A stretch of DNA of 64,000 nt from Beta vulgaris subsp. vulgaris (GCF_026745355.1 NC_079209.1:27521558-27585557), one strand, 5' to 3'. Positions 46,489-57,755 are shown, numbered from the stretch's first letter. Program-made: numbers and translations. The notes: generated by a model from the sequence alone, not told the origin.

Positions 46489-46630
46489 TACATCTTCGTC
46501 GGTGCTTTCATTTTCTTTTCTTCGGTTCTAACGGTCATCTCGCTTCTGAAACTTTCTTCTTGCTTGAGGTAGATATGAATTCATCTTCCCCTTATGAGCT
46601 AAATCCTCCAAAGCTCTCTTCAGAGGTTTG

Positions 46631-47662
46631 TACTAGTGGAAAAAACCCTATCTGCCACTTAGTAACAGATGCGTTTTTTACGAAACCGCACCAGAAAATC
46701 AATTTAAAAAATAGGAAAGAAAGTTGGGAAAAAAACTCTGATGCGGTCCTCTTGTGGACCGCATCAGATTTAAAAATGGATGCGATTTTGGTGAAATCTG
46801 ATGCGGTTCTTAAAACCGCATCAGATTTTGTCATTTTTCTTAAAAGAAAACTGGAGTGCGCGCTGGCCCATTATACTCTCAAACCCTTCCGCCCTCTCAA
46901 ACCCTAATACCTCTCTCCTTTACTCTCCTCTCCTGTCCTCACTCAAACCACGACGCTCCTCTCTCTCTCTCTTCTCTCCTCTCCTCACTCAAACCACGAC
47001 CCCTCCTCTCCTCTCCTCACTCAATCTCTCTCCTTTCCCTCCTCTCAATGAACACCGTAGCTCGTCATCGAATTCTTTTCGTGCCTTCTCGTCGAATTCT
47101 GTTCGTGTCTTGTCGTTGATTTCGTCGAATTCGTCGTCGTTCTCATCCAATTCACCGTCCTTTTCGTCATGCTCGTCGAATTCATCCTCGAATTTGTCGT
47201 TCATCGTCGAATCTAGTTTTTGTTTGTAATTTGTATAATCTAAGTTAATTTGTATAATCCGTCGTTCGTTTGTAATTTGTATAATCTAAGTTTATTTGTT
47301 CTTTAATTTAGTTTGGAGATCTAAGTTAATTGCTGTAAATTCGCCTTTTTTATTAATTAATTTATCCTTTTATAAATTCGTTGTTTTTTTTTGCTGTTGG
47401 TTTCTGCGGTTTTTAATTGCATCGACTCGAGGTGTGGGTTGTTTTCTGTTGTTGATGTTGCTGCTGATTGGCTTTTTTTAAAACCCTATTTGTACTTTCT
47501 GATGCGGTACTGTTCAAAACCGCATCAGATCTAACGAATCTGATGCGGTTTTGGACCGCATTAGATTATTTCTTAAAGTTGTTGCGCGCCCACCTAATGC
47601 AAACCAAAACCGCATCCATAAGCCCGATTTTGACTGCATATATGGGCTTTTTTCCACTAGTG
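46631..47662. mobile_element. 1-kb CACTA element in gag of CD
   Basis: Ends (T/C)ACTAGTGGAAAAAA and TTTTTTCCACTAGTG with the 3-bp duplication TTG (46628-46630 and 47663-47665). Removing it restores the gag zinc-knuckle reading ANECK. Subterminal inverted words TCTGATGCGGT and ACCGCATCAGA occur at both ends. The interior (46850-47250) is a CT-rich segment with TCGTCGAATTC repeats and no transposase. Same family as the MITE at 10225-10426; the first base is mutated to T. Confidence 0.9.
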
Positions 47663-49276
47663 TTGCATTCATTTGCTTCATGACCACAATCTTTATGAAA
47701 GTGGCCATATTTGCTCTTATCCCTATTTCTGTAGGGAGTTTTCATTTTAGCTGGCGCCTTTAATTCATGCTGATCTTTTATCTCCGTAAGAATGGAGTAT
47801 TGCTCTTTGCTAAATTCTCTAGGTTCCGGCGATGTTGCTGGTTCACTTCTTTTGCTTCTCTTGGAAGATGTTGTCATTGAAGTCAATGCCCAAGTTTCAG
47901 CTTTCTTGGGATCGTTTTTCTTTAGCTGAACTGCTTCTTCAGTCTTTTTCACTTCCGGATGCTTTGCCTCCGCACATACTTCTGTAGCGTGAATGAATGC
48001 TTTAGCCTCCCAAAGTGGTGATCTTATTCCCTACAAGATCAAATTTAAAGCTTCCTGGCCTCAGACCCTTGATAAAGGCGTCAAAGGCCACTCCGGCATT
48101 CAAATCCTGGATCTGCAATGCTTTTAGGTTAAACCTCTTCACAAAACTCCTTAAAGCTTCCTTCGGTCCTTGGATGACCGTCCCTAAATGCATGCTAGTT
48201 TTTTGTTCCTGTCGATTTGCCACGAAATGATTAGTGAACAGAATACTAAGCTCTCTGAAATTATTCACTAAGTTAGGAGAAAGGTTATTGAACCACTTTT
48301 GCGCTACTCCTTTCAAAGTAGCTTGAAAATTCTTACACCAAGTAACATCATCGACTTCTTGAACATAAATCTGATGCTTGTATACTGATAGATGATCGTC
48401 TGGATCAGTAGTTCCGTCAAAGGTTTCTATCATGGGTAGCTTAACCTTTCGGAATGGAGGAGACTCCATGATTCTGGCCGAAAATGGGGTCGGACAGTTA
48501 ATCCTGAGTGCCCCCGTAGGTCCTTTAATAGGTATGTGCTCCCGATGATATTCCTTTAACACAGGATTAGAGGAGGTGTTAGCTAGGCCTAGACGCATAT
48601 ACACCATAAGTTGCAATATCGTTTTTTCTTGCCTTGGCTGGACAGCAGATGGTCCTTGGCTCCTTCCTATAGTTCTGGATGGCAGCCTTAATGGAGGATC
48701 TCTCATATAAGGGGTAGACCCTAAGGTTGAGCATTGCAAGGCGACTACGTTCGTTGCTTTCAAATAGCCCCTAGCATCTGTCTCCATCTTGTGACCACTC
48801 GGAGGTATATTGTTTCCAGGTCGGACAACCAACTTCCAATCCATTTTCCTCCGTGTCTGACTGACCACTGGCTGCTTTCCTTTCGATACTCGCTTGGACA
48901 CTTCCTACCGAGGAAGCCTGCTTGTCCCTGGACGACCCTCCTAAGACTGTCCCCTAGGCAGAGCTACAACAGTTGGATGCGGATTGACTTGAAAGAACAA
49001 CATGTTGTTCTTGATTTACTCCTCCATGACAGCAGCCATCCTGGTCTGAAAGTCATTCAAGAAAGTTTCCAGATGGGCATCTGTCACTGGACGCTCAGGT
49101 TTTTTTTGAATGATAGGCTCCCTACTTCGTCCAGAAAGGTTGACAACAGCAGGGGGCCTATCTCTTCCCCTCGGTGGCCTTGCATCACCCACCGTATCCT
49201 CCACCTGGATCTCAAAAACTCCTATTTCTAGCCACATTGGATGAGTGACAATCAGTGTAACAATGTCTGGACCCAA
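47663..49276 (-). pseudogene. gag: Gag of element CD
   Basis: Gag core at 48002-48901 (FRKVKLPMIETFDGTTDPDD, WCKNFQATLKGVAQKWFNN, SFVKRFNLKALQIQDL), N-terminal part at 49016-49276 (QVEDTVGDARPPRGRD), and zinc knuckle region at 47566-47952 (HFHKDCGHEANEC; the first Cys has become Gly). The true start and primer-binding site are missing because a deletion fused the LTR (GGTCCAGACATTGTT) to codons near the start. Stops lie after VMEE and elsewhere. Confidence 0.87.
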
Positions 49277-49808
49277 AACCCGAACCTGAGCTCTACCTTC
49301 TGACTTGCAAAAAAGGGATCCATCCTGGAGGTTTGGGTGGTATTTCCCTCTCCGAAGCTTAAGTCAGGTATCAGGAGTGTAAAGGAAACTTTTAGAGAGA
49401 GCAAGTAGAGAGAGGGAGAATTTATGGCAGAATAACAGTACACTGCTCTGAAAAACGTACCTTTCTCCTGATTTCAAGGACTATTTATAGTGTCTGGAGT
49501 AATTGTTGTACCCTGAGGTCACCCTAATTCGGGAGCACCTGATTGGTTGAGCAATAATTTTATGACACGTGGCATGCATTGATTAGAGAGTACACATCAT
49601 CCATTTTATACTAATGCTTTTCACATATGCTGGGCCTAAGTACAATTTGGTCCAAAAAGGTAGGCTAGTACAACTCTTTTTTTAGAAGATTACTTTCTGC
49701 CATATATCTTATTGGACCCTGTACTTTCTGCAGCAGTGAACGGACACATGTAGAAGCTATATGAAGCCACGTGTCCTTTTTAGAGTCGTTGATCTTTAGG
49801 CTACAACA
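49259..49808 (-). repeat. 5' LTR of element CD, inner end deleted
   Basis: Reads TGTTGTAGCC from 49808 leftwards and matches 28830-29454 until GGTCCAGACATTGTT. About 80 bp of LTR end plus the primer-binding site are gone. The right flank starts AAGGT. Confidence 0.9.
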
Positions 49809-50016
49809 AAGGTTGTTAATTTTTTTCTTGTATGTCAAGGGAAATCTCCTTGTCTGTGAACTGTGAAGAAATATTTTCCGATTGCTGTTTTCCAGTTGCA
49901 AAATTGAAGTCTTGAACTCATGATAATCGTGGAAGGAGTTTCTGGGTTGTAAATATTGGGACCGAGACACCAATGCAAGGGGGTGTGAATTTTTTAGATG
50001 GATTGATAAAGAAATT
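49809..50016. other. Unassigned flank between the composite and a CACTA element
   Basis: AT-rich; no gene recognised. Begins with AAGGT, the partner of 27418-27422, and ends with ATT, the CACTA target duplication. Confidence 0.5.
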
Positions 50017-50107
50017 CACTAGTAGAATAATTGCTTATTGTTGCGGTGGTATTGCTGCGGTTTTACCCATACACAACCATAAACCATGTGAAAAAAAATG
50101 TAAAATA

Positions 50108-50365
50108 CTCCCTCCGTCCTTTATTAGTTTACCCCTTTTGACTTTTCACATTTATCGATGTAAAATTTTGAGTAATAATATCTCTGATTGTGTATTTGTA
50201 AAAATTATAAAAATTTAATATTCCAAAACTACATATTGAGACGAATGAAATAATATTACACATGATTATATTTTCCTTACATATAAAGTATAAATGCTGG
50301 TCAAAGTAATAACGATTAATAGTGTTATAAGTCAAAGTGGGTAAACTAATAAAGGACGAAGGTAG
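50108..50365. mobile_element. Stowaway-type MITE inside the CACTA element
   Basis: Ends CTCCCTCCGTCCTTTATTAG and CTAATAAAGGACGAAGGTAG, flanked by TA (50106-50107 and 50366-50367). 258 bp, non-coding, younger than its host. Confidence 0.88.
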
Positions 50366-50624
50366 TATAAAATAGATATATTGCTGCGATTTCTAGCCAA
50401 AACCGCAGCAATATGTCTCAACAGAAATAAATTTCAAATGTGGTTGACTATTTGACCAAATCTATTGCTGCGGTTTCGGCTCGAAACCGCAGCAATATAT
50501 TAAAATATTATTTTTTTTAATAATATTTAAACATATTGCTGCGGTTTGTAGGAGAAACCGCAGCAATAGAGGCTTAAATTAATAAAATAATCTAATTAGG
50601 GTTTCTTTATAAGGTGAGAGAAAG

Positions 50625-50981
50625 ATGAGCGCCATTTCTCAAATTAAAATAACTCAGCTAGGGTTTCCTTCATTGTCTCTCACTTCCTTCCTCTCTCACA
50701 CCTCCTCATCCCTCTCGCGCGCTCATTCTTCCTTCCTCCCTCTCTCATGCTCAAACTCCTCCCTCCCTCTCTCACGCTCAAACTCCTCCTCCAGTGCCAT
50801 TAACGCCGCTCTCATTCTTCCTTCCTCCCTCTCTCACGCTCAAACTCCTTCCTCCGACGCCATTAAAGTCGAACCTCTAGAATCGGCTCCTTCCTCTTCG
50901 CGGTTTCGCCTCTCTCAAACACCTTGCTCTGCTCGCCAACCACCAGTTTTGCCCTCGTCGAAATCCACCTGTATTCGTTGA
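50625..50981 (+). CDS. Ser-rich frame inside the CACTA element
   Basis: 118 codons from an ATG at 50625, very rich in Ser, Leu and Pro because of repeated CTCCTTCCTCCCTCTCTCA words. No domain. The same type of CT-rich stretch is found in the other CACTA element (46900-47050), so this may just be 5' UTR-like sequence. Low confidence as a gene. Confidence 0.15.
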   Translation: MSAISQIKITQLGFPSLSLTSFLSHTSSSLSRAHSSFLPLSCSNSSLPLSRSNSSSSAINAALILPSSLSHAQTPSSDAIKVEPLESAPSSSRFRLSQTPCSARQPPVLPSSKSTCIR

Positions 50982-51767
50982 AATCGATTGTGGTTCAAAA
51001 TGATTTTCATTGAAACCCGGTTGCGGTTCGAAATCCGCATGTATTAGTTAAAATCCGTCGCGCAGAGAGGAGAGAGAAACTCAGGCAGTTGCCGAGATCC
51101 AAATCTGTCGCACAAAGAGGAGAGAGAAACTCGGGCGCCGTTGATTTCTCAAATTTTTGTTTTTGTTAGAGATTTCATAGATTTCTTAGTTTTGTTTTGT
51201 TTTTCAGATCTCTTAATCCTTCGTTATTTTTCAATTTTTTTCAAGTTCTTGTATTTTTGGGTTTTAAGTATATCTGTTTTTTTTTCAATTATGTGTTATA
51301 TTTTTGGTAATTATTGTAAGATTATTATGTTTATTGAACATATTAATTTAATGTGTATTGGGTGTTTGTAACAGTATATTGTTGTAGTTATGCAACATAT
51401 TATGGTACTATAACTACAAAAAACTAACATTTCGAGAAATAAAAAAAAATCCTTGCCTAGCCTCTATTGCTGCAGTTTTCGTAAGAAACTGCAACAATAT
51501 GTGTATTTTTTTTATTATCAAATACAGCATATTGTTGCGGTTTTCTTCAGAAACCGCAGCAATATGCCGTATTATTCTGATATAAAATGCTAATATTGCT
51601 GCGGTTTTTCCCAAAAACCGCAACAATATGTTCAATTATTGTCGCGGTTAAAAACCGCAGCATTATGTTAATTACCTATTGCTGCCCTCTTAATTGTCGT
51701 GCGACCAAAACCTCTGCAATAGGCCATTTAATAACCGCAATAATAAGCATTTATTCTACTAGTGATT

Positions 51768-52309
51768 CTAGATTGGCAAAGGGATGTGGCAAATCAACTT
51801 ATATTTGAGATAAAATAACTAGCAATCGAGGTTAATTTGATCAAGAATGAGAATAAGAGGCTTATTGGTGAATTAGAAAAGATGAAGCTGAGGATGGGAA
51901 AGAACAAGGTTCATCCCGGGGAAGGGTTATGTGGTATTATGTGTCTCTGTCTTAGCTTTTTTTGGAATAGTGAGTATTTTGATAGTGAAGATTTTTGGCT
52001 AGAAGTTGTTAAATTTTAAACGTTATGTAAATGGAACTTGAATGGAGCTTATGAAAGTATTATAAAGCCTTCTTTATTGTTGTCATTATTGGTAGTTTTT
52101 AGTAGCTTCAGTAATTACTAATTCTCTAATTAGACTACTACTCCTTATAAATGTTAGCATTCCTTTTCAAGGATTATTAAAATGAAATTCTAGTTTGTTT
52201 GTTTTTATGTTATGTGCTATTTGTCAATCATATTATGAATCATGATTATTGTATGATTTACAAATTTAGTAGGATAACTTAATATAAGTAGTACCTATTT
52301 GTTTCTTAC
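51768..52309. other. Unassigned sequence before the chromovirus
   Basis: A 60-codon frame at 51837-52019 starts with a short coiled coil (NENKRLIGELEKMKLRMG) and ends in a hydrophobic part, which resembles tails of some plant zinc-finger proteins but proves nothing. The rest is AT-rich. The chromovirus 5' LTR would be expected here but was not recognised. Confidence 0.35.
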
Positions 52310-52317
52310 CCAGGAAG

Positions 52318-53394
52318 AAATAGCCAGCAGACCTGAAAGTAGATCTAAAACTCTAGCAACTCTTAAGGAGTTTACCTCTCTGATTAAGAATGTGGCTAAG
52401 GCTATGACTTCTCAGCTGAATCATCAAAAAGAATCTGACCTACTAGCAATGTGTTGAATAAAGTAGCCTCTAGGAATCCACCTGTCTATGATGGAAAAGA
52501 GGACCCAGCCGGTCTTGAGAACTGGATTAGGGAGTTTGATAAACTGTTTACCAATGTTAAGTGTAATGATGAGTTAAATATCAACAATGCTACATACTAC
52601 CTAAGAGAGGAAGTTGATTGATGGTAGTCTCAGATGAAGGATTCTTTGGCGACTCAAGAAGATTTTGGATGGGAGCAATTTAAGGAAGCCTTGAGAACCA
52701 AGTTTTACCCACCTCATTAAAGGATAAAGAAGTGCCTAGAGTTTACCAACCAGAGGATGGGGACCATGACTATCAATGAATACTACTCTAAGTTCATAGA
52801 GTTAATGATGTTTGCACCTGAAATGGTTTCAGCTGCAGTTTTGAAGGCTCAACGATTTGAGTAAGGGTTGATCTTGTCCATTCAAGGGAAATTGGGAGGG
52901 GCTAACTTTGATAGCGTAGATGAAGTGTATGGGAGACATGCCCATCTATTCGGGATCAAAGGAAGAGAGCTAGAGGTGAATCCTAGAGATAAAAGGAAAG
53001 GGTCTAGTAATGGATTTCAAGGTCGAGATGAGCGTCAAAAGACTAATGGGGGACTCAAGCAAGGAAAAAATGATAAAAGCAATGGGAATAACAACAATCG
53101 TAGTCAGTCTGAAGATGGAAAGTCTAAGAGAGTCTACTACTGCAAAAGATGTCCAAGAAACCACCGAGGGAAGGACTGTGAAGGAAATCTGGTAACTTGT
53201 AGGATCTATAACAAGTTAGGCCATAGAGAGTATGATTGCTTCTAGAAATACTTGACGTCAGCAAATCCTAAGCCAACCTAGAATTGGGGAGGTAATGGGA
53301 GCAAAGGACTTCGACAGCAATCAGTGACCAATAATCGTGTTCCTCCTAAGAATGGGAATGGAGGCGACAATCAGGCTAAGACAAATAATTAAGG
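52318..53394 (+). pseudogene. gag: Gag of the chromovirus
   Basis: NPPVYDGKEDPAGLENWIREFDKLF-like start of the gag domain (52470 on), ATYYLREEVD, WEQFKEALRTKFYPPH and FTNQRMGTMTINEYYSKF. It has two zinc-binding motifs: CKRCPRNHRGKDC (intact) and CRIYNKLGHREYDC, where the second Cys is Tyr. At least six in-frame stops. Confidence 0.85.
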
Positions 53395-53755
53395 TCGAGT
53401 GTTTGTTATGAGCAATCATGAGGCTGAAATGACTATAAGCGTAGTTACTGGTACTTTCCTCATCTCCTCTATTCCAGTTAAGATTTTATTTGATTCAGGA
53501 GCTTCTCACTCTTTTATGTCTAAAACCTTAGTGGAAAAACTTAAGTTGGGAAAACCCGAACTTATAAGCATGGATATAGTCATACCTTCTGGAGATGTCA
53601 TTAATGTTTCTAAATTATAGAGATGTTTTAGTAAGTATAGTAGGGTAGAATTTCCTTCAGACTAAATTGAATTCAAATTAGATGACCAAGATGTTGTTAT
53701 GGGAATGGATTAGTTTGGAAAATTCAAAGCCAAAATAGACTACAGAGCCCAAAAA
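53395..53755 (+). pseudogene. pol: Aspartic protease of the chromovirus
   Basis: ILFDSGASHSFMSKTLVEKL with the DSG active site, followed by GMD-FGKFKAKIDY with a stop where Trp would stand. Confidence 0.83.
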
Positions 53756-55012
53756 GTGATCTCGAAAGGCCCAAAAGGAGTCAAAGTAACCTACAGAAAA
53801 ATCAGTCAGAAGCCCAGTCCAAGAATGATTTATGGTATGCAACTCAAGAACTGTATGAGGAAAGGGTATCCATTATATTTGTGTAGTATACAAAAGTTGG
53901 GAGTAGAAGGAGAAAAGATGGAGAATATTCATGTAGTTAAGGAATTTCAGGATGTCTTTCCAGAAGAAATCCCTAAAATGCCTCCAATAAGGGAGGTGGA
54001 GTTCACCATATACTTAGTGCCTGAAACTGGCCCAATATTTAAAGCACCATATCATATGGCTCCAATTGAAATGAATGAGCTTAATACCTAACTAGAAGAG
54101 TTATTAGAAAAGGGATACATAAGGCCTAGTGTATCCCCATGGAGTGCGCATGTCTTATTTGTAAAGAAGAAGAATGGTAGTCTAAGGTTGTGCGTCGACT
54201 ACCGTGAGTTAAACCAAGTGACCATCAAGAATAAGTATCCTCTCCCAAGGAGAGATGATTTTTTTGACTAGCTGAAAGGAGTTGGAATATTCTCTAAGAT
54301 TGAATCAAGGTCAGGGTATCATCAGTTAAGAATTGCTGATAAGGACATTGCTAAAACCGATTTTAGGACGCATTATGGTCATTATAAGTTTACTATAATG
54401 CCTTTTTGATGTATTTATGGATCTCATGCACCGAATTTTCAAGTCATACATAGACCAATTTGTGGTAATATTTATAAATGATATATTATTTTACTCTAAG
54501 AATAAAGAAGAGCATGAGAAACACCTCCGAATAATTTCGTCAACCCTGCAACAGAAGCAATTGTAAGCAAAGTTTTCGAAGTGTGAGTTTTGGTTGGAAA
54601 AAGTGGCATTTCTGGGCTACGTCATTTCTAAGGAGGGTGTTGTTGTTGATCCAGCAAAGATAGAAGTCGTTAGTGAATGGCCTACTCCAAAGAATGTGAC
54701 TGATATAAGAAGTTTTCTAGGTCTGGTAGGATACTACAGACATTTTGTTAAGGATTTCTCCAAAATAGCCCGACCCATGACCAACCTTATGAAGAAAGAG
54801 TCCAAGTTTATTTGGAACCTAGAATGTGAGAAAGCCTTCATCATCCTAAAAGAAAGCCTAACCACATCCAATATGAGGCAAAGGAGATGGTTAGAATTCA
54901 TAAAAGACTATGATTTAATTTGGATATCCAATACCATGAAGGGAAAGCCAATATAGTGGCAGATGCCTTGAGTAGGAAGACAAGTCATACCTTAAGCATT
55001 ATGGTGGTAGTA
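53756..55012 (+). pseudogene. pol: Reverse transcriptase and RNase H remnant of the chromovirus
   Basis: EFQDVFPEEIPKMPPIREVEF, YRMAPIE-type start (YHMAPIEMNEL), [53 protein letters not shown], and the catalytic segment VVIFINDILF (FIDD changed to FIND, AAT at 54477-54479). Connection part: [21 protein letters not shown] and [18 protein letters not shown]. Most of RNase H is deleted: LKESLTTS joins [12 protein letters not shown], a region that normally lies about 90 residues further on. Confidence 0.87.
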
Positions 55013-56182
55013 GATTAAATGTCTTTAGACTTTCAGGAGATGAATCTTGAAGTTATACAATATGAAGTAGAGAAAATGTTTAGTGCATTGACCATTCAAC
55101 CCTATATGTTTGATGAAATTAGGGAAGCTCAATTGAAAGATTAAAAGACGTAAAAGATAAAAAAAAAGAAAGTGAGGGAGGGTCATGCTGACTTCGAAAT
55201 TCATGAAAATGAAAGTTTAAGAATGGAAGGAAGGTGGTGTATACCTGAAGCTTGCGAAGATTTGAAATTAAAAATCATGGAAGAAGGCCATAATTCTCCA
55301 TATTTGATGCACCCATGGGGTCATAAGTTGTATAAGAATTTAAAGAAGAATTTCTGATGGTCGTATCAAGTTGGACATGTTTCCAAATGCTTAACACGTC
55401 AAAAGGTGAAGAGTGAACATAAAAGACCCCAAGCGAAAGTCCAACCTTTAAACGTGTCAGGATGGAAGTGGGATTCTATTTCGATGGATTTCAATGTTGC
55501 TTTACCTAAGGGTAAATCTGGGAATGATATGATATGGGTAATTGTCGATAGATTGACCAAGTATGCATACCTATGAAGGCAACATGGTTGAAGAACCAAT
55601 CAGCTAAGGCCTACATCAAGCATGTATTGAGACTACATGGAGTACCGAAAGATATTGTGTCTGATCGAGATTCTAAATTATTGTCTAACTTTTGGCAGAA
55701 GCTACAACAAGCCCTTGGTTCGAATTTATTGATGAGTACTACTTTTCCCATAGCCACTGATGATCAGACTGAAAGGACCATATAAACCTTAGAAGATATG
55801 TTAAGAGCTTGTGTCATAGAATATCAGGGTTCATGGGAAGAGCATCTAGATCTGATAGATTTCTCCTACAACAACAGTTATCATTCAAGTATAGGCATGA
55901 CACCATTCGAGGCTCTGTATGGTATGTAGAATCCCATTATGTTGGAACATTATAAGTGAAACAGTTATACTTGGGCCTTAGATGATTGAAGAGACCGTGC
56001 AACATGTTAAGATGATCCAAGGAAAGATTAAGGCAACCCAATATCGTCAAAAAAGTTGCGCTGATCTAAAGCGTAGGGAAGAAGAATACGAAGTGGGTGA
56101 AAAAGTGCTTTTGAAAGTCTCACTAATAAAGGGTGTGATAAGGTTTGGAGAGAAAGGAAAGCTCAACTTTAAGTTTATATGA
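55013..56182 (+). pseudogene. pol: Integrase of the chromovirus
   Basis: Zinc-binding part is degenerate (EEGHNSPYLMHPWGHKLY; His pairs partly kept). Core: WDSISMDFNVALPKG (first Asp), DIVSDRDSKLLSNFW (second Asp), then FPIATDDQTERTI, where the catalytic Glu of TERTI is present. C-terminal part near 56000-56180 (VGEKVLLKVSLIKGVIRFG). Several stops. Confidence 0.83.
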
Positions 56183-56194
56183 CCATATGAGATA

Positions 56195-56539
56195 TTGGAT
56201 AGAGTTGGAAAAGTGGCCTATAGACTAGCGCTACCTACTGAACTAAGCCGTGTTCATAATGTGTTCCATATATCTCAGTTGAGACGGTATACCCCAGATA
56301 AAGCGCATGTGTTGCAACCTGAAATAATTCAAATTGATGAGAACTTGTCTTATGAAGAAAGGCCTATTAAGATCGTATACAGTAAGGTTAGAAGTACCCG
56401 GAATAAGGATGTTAAAATTGTTAAGGTGATCTGGTCCAATCAGAAGTCTGAAGAAGCAACATGGGAAGCAGAGGCTGAGATGCAAAAGAAATATCCAAAA
56501 TTGTTTACAGAGGTCAGTAGTAAAGTTACGGGGCCGTAA
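56195..56539 (+). pseudogene. pol: Integrase C-terminus with chromodomain
   Basis: DRVGKVAYRLALPTELSRVH and NVFHISQLRRYTPD are the end of the GPY region. YEERPIKIVYSKVRSTRN, VKIVKVIWSNQKSEEATWEAE and MQKKYPKLF form a chromodomain with the aromatic positions largely in place. Chromodomains target integration to marked chromatin. This 114-codon stretch has no stops until the natural TAA. Confidence 0.88.
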
Positions 56540-56542
56540 CTC

Positions 56543-56559
56543 CTTTTAAGGGGGGTAGA
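56543..56559 (+). other. Polypurine tract of the chromovirus
   Basis: TTTTAAGGGGGGTAGAA, immediately followed by TG at 56561. Confidence 0.75.
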
Positions 56560-56560
56560 A

Positions 56561-57567
56561 TGTGATAGAGTTTCACGCGTTGACTTATAATCCTATTTGT
56601 TTGACCTATTTTTCACATATTTTATGACTTATTATGTGAGCCAACTTATTTTATAGAAAGTTTGTGGTATGGTACATGCTTTATATTTGCTTACTTGCTT
56701 TAAGTTTCGAGGACAAAATTTCTTTTGATAGGGATAGTTTGTAATACTTCGTATTTTTAGTAAGTTATTAAATATAATTTTTAAAAGGGTTTTATTTATT
56801 AAAAAGGTTTATTATTAATTATAAAGGTTTTTCAATAGGCTTTTATAATATATTGTGGGTTTTTCAAATAGACTCTAGTCCAAATTAAATATTGGGTCTA
56901 AGTTTACAAATTATAATCCAAGTAGTTAATTTAGTAGTTGAAGATAACTTAAAAGAAAATCAAAAAAAAGATTTACAAAAAGAAAATAAAGAGATAAGAC
57001 TTTACAGAAAAAATAAAAAATATTTTTTTACGTCGGGTACAATATCACGTCAGTGAGAATGTTCATGCTTATCAACTTTTGTGTTTTATTATTTCTTATC
57101 TTTTAAATTATTTAAACTTCTAGAATTATGTTTTGTAGGATAATTTTATATTTTTTCCTAATCATAGTTGGATGATCGTAAATATTAGTTGGATCTTAGC
57201 TAGATTATTTTATCTTTTTCCCTAGATTCATCTTTTAGTTTCCTAGTCCTACTTCGACTCTACATATCCAACTAGTATAAATAAGGGTCTTCACCCATCA
57301 TATTCTTCACACCAAATTTGAGAAATAAATCTCTTTTCTTAACTTTCAACTCTCTTTTTCTCTTAGCCTACCCTTTCTCTTCTTCCCTAGTAGTTATTAA
57401 CTTTCAAGGTGCGTGTATATATAGATTTTAAATATTGTTCTGCATTCGTAGTATCAGGTTATTCTTTTGGATAAGAAATCATGTTTTATATGAACTTTAT
57501 GAGTTATTTATATCGTGTAGAAGATTGAATAACGTTTAGAATCAAATTGGTACGTTAATGTTAATAT
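56561..57567 (+). repeat. 3' LTR of the chromovirus, interrupted by a LINE
   Basis: Starts TGTGATAGAG after the polypurine tract. A second possible start, TGTAATACTTCG at 56740, looks like the usual chromovirus terminus and also follows a CGAGGACAAAATTTC word, so the exact boundary is unclear. TATAAATAAGG near 57277 is a likely promoter TATA. The sequence continues after the LINE at 63978. Confidence 0.65.
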
Positions 57568-57755
57568 TTTTTTTTGGTGTGGAAAGAGGGACTAAGCCCA
57601 ATACAAAGAAAACCAAAAATTCCTAGAAAGAAAAAACAACAAAACAAAACGAAGACTAGGAACTAGACTCAAAATAACTACAAAAAACTAAAACCAAATC
57701 AGAGCTAACTCAAACCCAGGCGCTAGCTCCAACATTATTAGACCCAACCACACAG

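Larger units (their letters stand above)
27423..49808. mobile_element. Composite Tat element (CD) with outer LTRs in opposite orientation
   Basis: AAGGT flanks both sides (27418-27422 and 49809-49813). The left end is the start of a plus-oriented LTR (TGTCGTAGCC); the right end is the start of the same LTR type in minus orientation (GGCTACAACA). From 29455 to 49808 lies one minus-strand Tat element: LTR, gag, protease, RT, RNase H, second RNase H, integrase, antisense gene, 3' UTR. It is split by element B (35721-44680) and a CACTA element (46631-47662). From 27423 to 29454 lie a truncated plus-oriented LTR, a 65-bp array, a polypurine tract and a full plus-oriented LTR. One insertion event is suggested by the flanking repeat, but a normal element has its LTRs in the same direction. 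Confidence 0.7.
50017..51764. mobile_element. 1.75-kb CACTA element with TTGCTGCGGTTT subterminal repeats
   Basis: Ends CACTAGTAGAATAA and TTATTCTACTAGTG, flanked by ATT (50014-50016 and 51765-51767). About fifteen copies of ATTGCTGCGGTTT or its complement AAACCGCAGCAAT, in facing pairs, occupy both ends (50050-50575 and 51465-51665). No transposase. A plus-strand 118-codon Ser-rich frame at 50625-50981, next to CT-rich sequence, could be a captured gene start. A Stowaway lies within it. Confidence 0.9.
52310..57567 (+). mobile_element. Decayed chromovirus (Ty3/gypsy, Tekay/Del-like)
   Basis: Gag, protease, RT, RNase H, integrase and a C-terminal chromodomain in the canonical order, then a polypurine tract and 3' LTR. 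It lacks a recognisable 5' LTR, and its 3' LTR is interrupted at 57567 by the LINE. Numerous stops and frameshifts. Chromodomain plus order place it in the chromovirus branch; Tekay/Del is my best guess from the TTAAGGGGGGTAGA tract. Confidence 0.88.

Noticed and set aside
46856..47230. Ser/Leu-rich frames in the CT-rich interior of the CACTA element
   Set aside because: Low-complexity CT-rich DNA; overlapping frames are equally open and no domain is present.
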